Shown here: positions 1 to 7,263 of the stretch, piece after piece
Numbering within the stretch: position 1 is the first letter of the stretch
Layout of the letters: every line of letters begins with the position of its first letter
Assembly (NCBI GenBank): GCA_004193285.1
Contig: SECP01000060.1
Coordinates: 1 to 54,765 of the forward strand
Reading direction: 5' to 3'
Length of the DNA stretch: 54,765 bases
From: Myxococcales bacterium
Lineage (GTDB): Bacteria > Myxococcota_A > Polyangia > Polyangiales > Polyangiaceae
Notes under the pieces: model-generated
Database searches by the model: none
Told to the model about the DNA's origin: nothing
The model's input: only the letters and a program-made list of their open reading frames with translations
Program-made: the position numbers and the translations under genes

Positions 1-193
1 TCCTGGAGACGAGCAGCATGAGCGGCGGAGGCAAGAAGCGGCTCGGGGGGGTCTTCCGTCGTCGACGCGGTAAAGCTGGCGTCTGGATCGATGGCCAGCG
101 CGATCACCACCGCGCTCGCAAGCGTGATCGCGTCGCACGACTCCCCCTCGAGCCGCTTCTTGCCTCCGCCGCTCATGCTGCTCGTCTCCAGGA
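1..193. repeat. Long inverted repeat at the window edge (arms 1-51 and 143-193)
   Basis: Bases 1-45 are the exact reverse complement of 149-193, and after one mismatch the match extends to 51/143. About 91 bases lie between the arms. Both arms fall inside one protein-coding frame, where a perfect repeat of this length is not expected from protein constraints. Its position at base 1 suggests a fold-back chimera at a contig end, though a real hairpin cannot be excluded. Confidence 0.9.
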
Positions 194-428
194 CGGCCAC
201 GTAATGTCCCCGCTCGCGGCGTACTCTGACGAAAACGCGCGTGTCCTGGCCAGCTGCGCGTGCGCTGCCGCCCAGCAGCCGCAGCACTTTGGCGCGCAGG
301 GCCTCCCCGCCGGCGCACTCTTCCGGGCCTTGCCAGCCAATTTCCAGGGCGGGCGCAGGCTCCGCTTCCAGCGGCCCGCTCCGGGCCAGCGCCGCGAAGC
401 CCACGGCTGCTACGAAGAGACGACGCAC
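1..428 (-). CDS. Secreted hypothetical protein, C-terminus cut by window edge
   Basis: A GTG at 428 opens a frame that begins VRRLFVAAVGFAALA, a short basic and hydrophobic stretch like a signal peptide. It continues into a domain containing VAVLETSSMSGGGKKRLEG and DAITLASAVVIALAIDP. I recognise the general style of this protein from myxobacterial envelope genes, but I cannot assign a function. GGAGG lies directly against the GTG, so the true start could be slightly upstream in the same open frame. It is the last gene of a minus-strand run after the radical SAM gene, 66 bp away. The final residues are unreliable: bases 1-51 are the reverse complement of 143-193, so the reading frame near the edge may be a fold-back artefact. 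Confidence 0.55.
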   Translation of the reverse strand, partial: MRRLFVAAVGFAALARSGPLEAEPAPALEIGWQGPEECAGGEALRAKVLRLLGGSARAAGQDTRVFVRVRRERGHYVAVLETSSMSGGGKKRLEGESCDAITLASAVVIALAIDPDASFTASTTEDPPEPLLASAAHAARLQ

Positions 429-494
429 CCTCCGTGCTCTAGCACACTGGATTGTGCGTTCGCGGTAGCGCCTCGTCCCCCGCCGAGGACGAAG

Positions 495-2345
495 CTAGCG
501 CGCGACGGGCAAGCGCCGACTTCGGAACTCAATCGGCTGCCGCTGGCGGTCCACCACGCTGCCCGTGCCCTCGTCGGCGGAGAGCGGCAAGGCGCGCGGC
601 GCTTCCGTATCCCACTCCGCGAAGCCTTCCGGCAAAGCGCCCGGCAACGCCGGCTGCTCGGTTCGCTCCAGCAAGCGGAAGTCGTGTTTGCCCACGAGCT
701 CGAGGGGCAGGCCTCGCTCCGGGCCGCGCTCGGCGAACCAGCCGCGCGCACGCTGCACGTTCGTGATCAGCACCTGATGCTGCGGATCGGTCTTGGCGGC
801 GGTCATGAAATGCTGCTGCATCGCCGAAACATCCCCCCGAAGGTGCGCAATGCAGGCCAAGTAGTTGTAGGCGAGCCCGGGCGTGGGGTGCCCGTGCGCG
901 AGCGCTTGATGCGCATGGTGAGCCGCCAGCTCGAGCTCCCCGTCTTGATAGTAGGCGCCCGCGACGTCCAAATGGGCAGGCGCGTGATCGCCGAGCCGGC
1001 CGAGGATCGCGCGGCAATCGTCGGTCGTTGGGGCGTAGCCTTCCTGCAGACCCTTGTTTTGCGCGAACCAAGAGTTGAGGAGCGCGGTCGTGTCGTCCGA
1101 AGCGTCGAACGGCACCTTGAGCTCCTGAAAATCCTCGGTGAAGTAGCGCTCGCGGTCGAGCCAGCCCGCGCGCTCGGCGTCCTGAAAGTCGTGGGTGCCG
1201 GGGAAGACCGAGAGGCAGGAGAAGATGTACTGGTGCGGCTTGGCCCGCGCCAAAAACTCCAACGTTTCACGAAACGTCTGCGCGGTCTCACCGCGGTTAC
1301 CGAGCATCATGTAGAAGCGCACGTGTACGCCGAACTTCTTCGCCATCTCGGCGGCGGCGACGATCTCGTCGATGGTGATCTTCTTGTCGATGTTCTTGAG
1401 AATGGTGGGCGAGCCGGTCTCTACGCCCAAGCTGAGCCGCTGACAGCCGGCCAAGCGCATCTCGTAGAGCAGCTCCTCGTTCAGGACGTCCACCCGCGTG
1501 TCGCAGCTCCACAAGAACTTGAGCTTGCGATCACGAATACCGCGGCACAGCTCGAGGACGCGCTTCTTGTTCGTGGTGAACGTATCGTCCTTGATTTGCA
1601 GCATCTTGACGCGAGCCCGCGCCGTCGCCTGCTCGAGCGCGTCCAGCACGTAGGGCACCGAGTTGGCGCGGAAGCCTCGGCCCCAGCTGCTCTCGGCGCC
1701 GCAAAAGGTGCACGCCCACGGGCAGCCGCGAGAGGTCATGAAGATGTGCGTGTCGAAGTAGGCGTGAGGTGAGGCCAGCTCGTCCAGGTTGCGGATGGAG
1801 TCCCGCGAAGCACCCTGGACGATGTCGCTCCCTTCCCGGTACCAAGTGCCGGCGACACCTTTGGTCGAGGCGCCGCGCTCGAGCCGCTGCAGGAGCTCCA
1901 TGAAGCTGGCTTCGCTCTCGCCTTCGCAGAGCGTGTCGATCTCCGGGTAGTGACGCATCACCTCGCGCGGCAAGGGCGTCGCGTGAGGTCCTCCAACGAT
2001 GATGTGCGCGCGAGGGTGGCGGCGGCGGATCTCCTTCACGGTGAGACCGACCCCCCGGCGGTTGGCGGTCCAGCACGACAGGGCGAAGACATCCGCCTCG
2101 AGCTCCGCGACCGCCTGTTCGACCGCGCGCCACGAGAAGGCGGAGAGGTTGAAGACTTTGACCTGATGTCCCGCGCGCAGCGCCTGAGCCCCGAGGCTCA
2201 GCAAGCCATAGGGCGTCTGAAAGAAATCGGCGTCCAGATCCCCCTCCTGGAAGTCGGCGGGGGGCCCACCGTCCTTGGACAGCAGGCGCGGCTCACCTGC
2301 CGCGGGGATCTTCCAAGGTGGCGGGTAGAGCAGCGCGATCCGCAT
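495..2345 (-). CDS. B12-binding-type radical SAM protein with TPR-like C-terminus
   Basis: The 616-aa protein starts MRIALLYPPPW and has an N-terminal cobalamin-binding-like domain (about residues 1-170, with IIVGGPHATPLP). The radical SAM core follows, with cluster motif CPWACTFC (CxxxCxxC) near residue 210. The motif LSLGVETGSPTILKNI and a C-terminal stretch with helical TPR-like pairs (about residues 440-530) come next. Such enzymes use a 4Fe-4S cluster and S-adenosylmethionine for radical chemistry, often methylation or ring rearrangement. The substrate cannot be read from sequence. It lies 51 bp after the giant DUF4215 protein on the same strand and is probably cotranscribed. No strong ribosome site is visible. 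The class is secure, the reaction is not. Confidence 0.85.
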   Translation of the reverse strand: MRIALLYPPPWKIPAAGEPRLLSKDGGPPADFQEGDLDADFFQTPYGLLSLGAQALRAGHQVKVFNLSAFSWRAVEQAVAELEADVFALSCWTANRRGVGLTVKEIRRRHPRAHIIVGGPHATPLPREVMRHYPEIDTLCEGESEASFMELLQRLERGASTKGVAGTWYREGSDIVQGASRDSIRNLDELASPHAYFDTHIFMTSRGCPWACTFCGAESSWGRGFRANSVPYVLDALEQATARARVKMLQIKDDTFTTNKKRVLELCRGIRDRKLKFLWSCDTRVDVLNEELLYEMRLAGCQRLSLGVETGSPTILKNIDKKITIDEIVAAAEMAKKFGVHVRFYMMLGNRGETAQTFRETLEFLARAKPHQYIFSCLSVFPGTHDFQDAERAGWLDRERYFTEDFQELKVPFDASDDTTALLNSWFAQNKGLQEGYAPTTDDCRAILGRLGDHAPAHLDVAGAYYQDGELELAAHHAHQALAHGHPTPGLAYNYLACIAHLRGDVSAMQQHFMTAAKTDPQHQVLITNVQRARGWFAERGPERGLPLELVGKHDFRLLERTEQPALPGALPEGFAEWDTEAPRALPLSADEGTGSVVDRQRQPIEFRSRRLPVAR

Positions 2346-2396
2346 CCGGACGGCACTTTCGCACCGCCCGGAGGGAGAGGCAAATCAGGCCCTTTC

Positions 2397-5300
2397 TTAC
2401 TGCACGACGGGGCGGCGTTTGCAGCTTGGCAAGCAGCTGAGGCTACCCGCCGGGCCGTCGTCGCACTCCTCGCCCTTGTCCACGTTCTTGTCGCCGCAGC
2501 GGGGGGCGAACGTGCAGTCCTCGTTGCACTTGCCGTAAGCGCCCGTGTTTTCCTTGACGCCAAGATCGCACTGCTCGGGGCCGTTGCGCACGCCGTCGCC
2601 GCAGTAGGGGGCCTCTTGGCAATCGTAGCTACAGCCGCCCTTGTTCGGAGAGTAGGCGACGTTGTCCGCCCCTGCGTCGCAGGACTCCGGCCCGTTCTTG
2701 GTGCCGTCACCGCAGTACGGTCCGTAGTTGCAATCGCTGGTGCAGCCGTCGTAGGCGCCGGTGTTCTTGGACGTGCCGTAGTCGCAGAGCTCGTATGCGG
2801 GTTGCGTCTTGGCGTCTCCGCAGTACGGCGGGGGCGTGCAGTTCTTGCCGCACTCTTCCTGGGGAGTGCTCAGGTCCTCGTAGTCGTCTTCGTTGAAGCC
2901 GTTGTCGCACGACTCGGTCGCCTGCTTCACGCCGTCCCCGCAGCGCGGACCGAGGGTACAAGCCAGGGTGCAACCGCCGTAGGTGCTGTTGTTGTTGGCA
3001 GCGCCGTCGTCGCACTCTTCCTCGGGGTTGTCCTGGACGCCATCGCCGCACAGCGGGCCCCAGGTGCACATGTTGGAGCAGCCGCCGTACTCCGGCGTCG
3101 GGTCGTTGAACTGGCCGCTGTCGCACTGTTCAGGCGACTTGATCTGGCCATCACCGCAGTAAGGGACGAGGGCGCAAGTCGTCGAGCAGTGAGACGAGAT
3201 GGAGCCGTTCATGACGCCGTCATCGCACTTTTCCGAGGCGTCGTTGAGGATGCCGTCGCCGCAGCGGCGACCCGCTTTGCAGTCATAGCCGCACGAGGTG
3301 GGCCCGTACGTCTTACCGTTGTTGGCGCCGAGGTCGCAGACCTCCTTCGAGGCTTGGAGCAGGCCGTCGCCGCAGTAGCCGCCCAGCTGGCAGTTCGTCT
3401 TGCACTCGTTCTTGCCGTAGGCGCTGTCGACGTTCGCCCCGCCCTTGTCGCACTGCTCGAAGCCTGCTTGCAGCGCTCCGTCACCGCACGAGGACGGCAC
3501 CTTGCAGCCCGGCGCGCAGACGCTCGGCGCCGATTGCGCGGTCTTGTACAAGTCCGTATTGACGCCGTTGTCGCACGCTTCACCCGGGAGCTGACGTACG
3601 CCGTCCCCGCAGTAATTGCGAACGGTGCAGTCGGTCTTGCAGGCGCCGGACACCGTGTCCGAATTGGCGGCGCCGTCGTCGCAGAACTCGGTTCCGGCGA
3701 TCACGCCGTCGCCGCACAGTGTCGTACAGAAGCTGCGTGGCGCCAAGAAGCCCGCCAGCGTGAGGCGGAAGTTGGAGGCGTTGGAGTGGCGCTCCGCGTG
3801 GAACAGCACGATCTCGTAGACTCCGCCCTTCGTTAGACCGAAGCGAGTGTCCGCGGCGTTGGATGCTTCAGCCGCGGAGTAGCAACCAGCCGGATCCGGC
3901 AGCGCGGCGAAAGCGACGCCGTGTGCCGAGCAGTCGCTGTCGGCCGCCGCCGTCCCGTTGCCGTCGTCGCCCAGGACGACTTGGCCGCTCAGCTCGGAGT
4001 GCAGCCCGCCCAAATCCACCGCCAGCTTGCCGTTAACGTAAACCCACACGTCGTCGTCACCGGTGAAGGTGAGTCGCTCCCCTCCCTTGTACTGGAAGAA
4101 GTAGCGGAGCTCGCTGGAGAAACCGAAGTTTCTATCCTGGCAGGTGCCGTCGCAGCCGTTGCAATTGTTGACCTGGTTGCGGACGCCGGTGTTGGCGCCT
4201 TGGTTGTTGTTGTTGCAAAGAGGCACCTCCGCCCCGATGCGCCCGTAGCCTTCGTTCTGGCCGAGGGGGTAGAAGTTGCCGCTGGAGTACGCGTACACCT
4301 CGGAGGTTGCGCCGCCCTGCTGAGTGAGGGTGAGCGTCTTCACGAACGGCGAGATTTGGATCGCGCCGTTGTACCCCACGACATTGGTCGGGTTCGTGCT
4401 TCGGTACCAGAGGCCGAAGGTGTCCGCGCTCAGGATGCCAGTACCGGTGCTCGTGCCGGTGGCATTGGTTTGCTGCCCGGTGCGAATCAGCGGCGGTTTG
4501 CCTTCCGTATCCAGGCGCCCGCAAGTTGCGGCGTTGGCGGCGGTGCAGGCGTCCCCGGTGATACCGCGAACTTGGCTGTACGTATTGTACTGGAAGTCCG
4601 GGTGGCCTCCGGCGGTCAGGGCGTTCGCGGACTTGAAGTCTCGGTAAGTGACCCGCATGTCCAGCGAGGTCGGCAAGGTCAGCTTGGCCGAGCAGCTCCA
4701 ACCGTCCGTCACCGTGCAGTTGCTCTCGCAGCCATCACCGCTGGTTTTGTTGCCGTCGTCGCACTCTTCCGAGCCGGTCTTCAGACCGTCCCCGCAGACC
4801 ACGTTCACGGTGGGGTTGGGGCCAACGGTGACCGTCGGCTCGGGCTGGCAGGTGGGGCCGCAGCCGTCCCCCGCCACCTTGTTGCCGTCGTCGCAACCTT
4901 CGCCCTCGTCCTTCGTGCTGTCGCCGCAGACGGAAGCCACGCACTTTTGATTGACCGTCGGGCACTTGAAGCCGGGCTCCACCTTGCAGCCCTTGTTGCA
5001 GCCATCGCCCGAGACCTTGTTGCCGTCGTCACAGGCTTCGCCCGTTACCAGTACGCCGTCCCCGCACTTGGGGATGCAGGGGGAGCCCGGAGACGGGCAG
5101 GCCCAGCCGTTGGTGATCTTGCAGGCGTTGCAGCCATCCGCCGTGCCGGCGTTGCCGTCGTCGCACAGCTCGCCCGACTCGACGGTGCCGTTGCCGCACA
5201 CCGGTTTCACGCAGACGGACGGCCCGAGGCCGACGCAGGTGTAGCCGCTCTCCACCGTGCAGGTGGAGCTGCACCCGTCGCCGCCGCTCACGTCGCCGTC

Positions 5301-6551
5301 GTCACAAGCCTCACCCGTGTTGACGGTGCCGTCCCCGCACTTGGGGTTCGCGAAGCAGAAACCAGCTTGCGGGCAGGTGTAGCCGGGCTGAACTTTGCAG
5401 CTCTTGCACGCGACGCCGTCCGAGGGATCGCACGTTTCCGTGCCCTCGATCAGGTCGTTGCCGCAAACGGGCGCCTGAGTGACGACGGTCACGCCGTCGC
5501 ACTGGGCGTTGCAACCGTCTTTGCTGGGCGGCTCACAGACCTCGTGCCCCGTGACCTTCCAAACCTTGGCCACGTTGTCGAAGGTGTAGATGGGGTCGAG
5601 CGAGCCGTTGCCGCACAGCTCCGCGGCGGGCTTGGGGGTGCAGGCGCTGGGGGAACCGCTGCAGTTGAAGAACGGCTCGATCTTGCAAGCCGCCGAGCAG
5701 CCGTCGCCCCCGATGGCGTTACCGTCGTCGCAGGCCTCCACACCTTTCATCACGCCATCGCCGCACTCGGCCTTGCAACCGTTGACGTTGCAGTGCCAGC
5801 CGGCCTCCACCTTGCAGTCGGCGGCGCAGCCGTCTTGGCCGGCGTCGTTGCCGTCGTCACACTCCTCACCCTTCACGCGAGTGCCGTCCCCACAAACTTG
5901 CGAGACGCAGTCCTCGCCAGGGACAGGGCAGTAGTAACCCGGCTCGATTTGGCACGCTTCGTTGCAGCCGTCGCCCGCCAGCTTGTCCGCGTCGTCACAC
6001 TGCTCGCCGCGCTCGCGCAAGCCGTTGCCGCACTCGGGCTTCTCGACGCACTCCTTACCGGGGCGGATACAGACCCAGCCTTCCTCTACCTCGCCGCAGT
6101 CAAAGGAACAGCCGTCCTCGTCCTCGGTGTTGCCGTCGTCGCAGGCTTCGTCGCCCTCGAGGATGCCGTTGCCGCAGTTGACGACCTTGATGCACGGCTC
6201 GCCTACTGCCGAACAGTCGTAATCCGGGTTGACGCTCTTACAGTCTGCGGAGCAGCCGTCGCCGTCCTCCGTGTTGCCGTCCTCGCAGAACTCGCCCGGC
6301 TCCAGCTCTGCGTTGCCACAGACGTAGCCGGGGACTGCGCCGTCGCCGCCCTCGCCTGTCGAGGCCGCCTCGCCGCCCATGCCGATGACCAAGCCGCCGC
6401 CGGTGCCGGCGGTGCTAGCGCCGCCGCTCGAGCTGCCCCCGTTGGTACCTTCATCTGGATTGACGAGCGATGGGTTGCCGCCGCAACCGGTTTGGATGGC
6501 GAGCCACACGCCACAAACGCCCAGCAGACGCAACGGAGACAACCAGCTCAT
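2397..6551 (-). CDS. Giant secreted DUF4215-repeat protein with fibro-slime domain
   Basis: The 1384-aa product starts at ATG 6551, with GAGG seven bases upstream and the lipoprotein-like leader MSWLSPLRLLGVCGVWLAIQ then TGCGG. The frame stays open upstream, but that extension only translates the CCGCAG repeat as Cys-Gly. After a Gly/Ser linker come 12 Cys-rich units of the type CGDGxxxxGEECDDGNxxxGDGCxxxC. A fibro-slime-type domain at about residues 620-940 follows (key stretch DDDVWVYVNGKLAVDLGG and LHSELSG). Twelve more, longer units end the protein at a basic C-terminus. I counted 24 units. Related myxobacterial repeats (TIGR02232/DUF4215) occur in exported surface proteins, and the Cys pattern suggests disulfide-rich modules. 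An adhesion or matrix role is inference. The next gene downstream is a radical SAM enzyme. Confidence 0.88.
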   Translation of the reverse strand: MSWLSPLRLLGVCGVWLAIQTGCGGNPSLVNPDEGTNGGSSSGGASTAGTGGGLVIGMGGEAASTGEGGDGAVPGYVCGNAELEPGEFCEDGNTEDGDGCSADCKSVNPDYDCSAVGEPCIKVVNCGNGILEGDEACDDGNTEDEDGCSFDCGEVEEGWVCIRPGKECVEKPECGNGLRERGEQCDDADKLAGDGCNEACQIEPGYYCPVPGEDCVSQVCGDGTRVKGEECDDGNDAGQDGCAADCKVEAGWHCNVNGCKAECGDGVMKGVEACDDGNAIGGDGCSAACKIEPFFNCSGSPSACTPKPAAELCGNGSLDPIYTFDNVAKVWKVTGHEVCEPPSKDGCNAQCDGVTVVTQAPVCGNDLIEGTETCDPSDGVACKSCKVQPGYTCPQAGFCFANPKCGDGTVNTGEACDDGDVSGGDGCSSTCTVESGYTCVGLGPSVCVKPVCGNGTVESGELCDDGNAGTADGCNACKITNGWACPSPGSPCIPKCGDGVLVTGEACDDGNKVSGDGCNKGCKVEPGFKCPTVNQKCVASVCGDSTKDEGEGCDDGNKVAGDGCGPTCQPEPTVTVGPNPTVNVVCGDGLKTGSEECDDGNKTSGDGCESNCTVTDGWSCSAKLTLPTSLDMRVTYRDFKSANALTAGGHPDFQYNTYSQVRGITGDACTAANAATCGRLDTEGKPPLIRTGQQTNATGTSTGTGILSADTFGLWYRSTNPTNVVGYNGAIQISPFVKTLTLTQQGGATSEVYAYSSGNFYPLGQNEGYGRIGAEVPLCNNNNQGANTGVRNQVNNCNGCDGTCQDRNFGFSSELRYFFQYKGGERLTFTGDDDVWVYVNGKLAVDLGGLHSELSGQVVLGDDGNGTAAADSDCSAHGVAFAALPDPAGCYSAAEASNAADTRFGLTKGGVYEIVLFHAERHSNASNFRLTLAGFLAPRSFCTTLCGDGVIAGTEFCDDGAANSDTVSGACKTDCTVRNYCGDGVRQLPGEACDNGVNTDLYKTAQSAPSVCAPGCKVPSSCGDGALQAGFEQCDKGGANVDSAYGKNECKTNCQLGGYCGDGLLQASKEVCDLGANNGKTYGPTSCGYDCKAGRRCGDGILNDASEKCDDGVMNGSISSHCSTTCALVPYCGDGQIKSPEQCDSGQFNDPTPEYGGCSNMCTWGPLCGDGVQDNPEEECDDGAANNNSTYGGCTLACTLGPRCGDGVKQATESCDNGFNEDDYEDLSTPQEECGKNCTPPPYCGDAKTQPAYELCDYGTSKNTGAYDGCTSDCNYGPYCGDGTKNGPESCDAGADNVAYSPNKGGCSYDCQEAPYCGDGVRNGPEQCDLGVKENTGAYGKCNEDCTFAPRCGDKNVDKGEECDDGPAGSLSCLPSCKRRPVVQ

Positions 6552-6810
6552 GCGCGACCTCGTGAACTCAAAAGCAACGAAGAGTGATGCTCGGGGCCTG
6601 CACGGAGCGCGCGCATCCCCCGAGACGGAGACACGACAACATGACATGAGTACCTCGCATGCGCTTACTTTCTCAATTGAAATGCGCTCGGGCAACGCCA
6701 CTTTCGAAGACTCGCCGCTCGCTTGAGTCAGCACGCGGAGAAGCGCGCGGCTGAGGCGCGCACGATGTAAGTTGAGTGCGCAGCTCATCGTCCTCGCGAC
6801 TGACCTTGAG

Positions 6811-6852
6811 CCGCAGCCGCAGCCGCAGCCGCAGCCGCAGCCGCAGCCGCAG
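6811..6852. repeat. Hexanucleotide tandem repeat (CCGCAG)x7
   Basis: Seven perfect copies of CCGCAG sit about 260 bases upstream of the start codon of the DUF4215 surface protein. Perfect short tandem arrays can change copy number by slippage. The position is upstream of the gene, so any effect would be on promoter spacing, not on reading frame. That role is inference. Confidence 0.9.
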
Positions 6853-7171
6853 CCCGAGCTCGGCCTCGAGGCGGCGAGGATCACGGACGAGCGCCTTCAC
6901 TCGCATGGCGCGCTCGATAGTTTGGTTGGCTTACCTGCTCGCGTCCTTGGCACGCACGACCGCCCGCATGGTCATGCGAGGGCCCGCCTCGGCTCCGCTC
7001 GGTGGCTGCGCCGCGCGATGATGGGCAGGCGTGTCTTTACGCCGCAGCGTCAGCTCGGGCGTCGCAGGAGCCGTTTCCTGCAAAATCCGCCCACTCCCGA
7101 GCGCGGCGGGCGTCGCGGCAAGGGAGCGCGCGGTCGAGGCCAGGCTCCGGCGCCGCCTGCCGTACCGGGGG

Positions 7172-7194
7172 AAGCGAGGCGCCTCGCCTCGCTT
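7172..7194. terminator. Stem-loop, terminator-like
   Basis: A perfect 10-bp stem, AAGCGAGGCG / CGCCTCGCTT, encloses a 3-base loop. On the plus strand it runs into TTTT. On the minus strand, where it lies about 70 bases after the hybrid kinase stop codon, it lacks a T-tract. It may end transcription of the kinase gene, but the T-run faces the other way. Confidence 0.4.
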
Positions 7195-7263
7195 TTAGAG
7201 CAACCCCGCGGCTCGAGGCGAAGTGACAGTGGAGCTGAAAGGTGACTCCGGAACCCCGCGGCG

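Larger units (their letters stand above)
6552..7263. other. 712-bp intergenic region between surface-protein gene and hybrid kinase
   Basis: This is the upstream region of the DUF4215 gene and the downstream region of the hybrid kinase gene. It holds a run of seven CCGCAG units (6811-6852) and a stem-loop at 7172-7194. Several frames are open across it because of base composition, but none has a ribosome site and a convincing protein. A 38-codon frame at 6904-7020 begins with a hydrophobic stretch and is not convincing on its own. Confidence 0.6.

Noticed and set aside
2397..6551. Tandem DNA repeats or a CRISPR-like array
   Set aside because: Periodicity exists at protein level with diverged DNA and variable unit length, so it is a coding repeat, not an array of identical repeats and spacers.
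3921..6587. 888-codon open frame on the plus strand, opposite the DUF4215 protein
   Set aside because: It is the mirror of regular Cys-Gly-Asp codons in high-GC DNA. The product is Ala/Val-rich with no signature, while the opposite strand has 24 clear repeats.
6904..7020. 38-codon frame with hydrophobic start
   Set aside because: No ribosome site, no conserved feature, and several frames are open in the same stretch.
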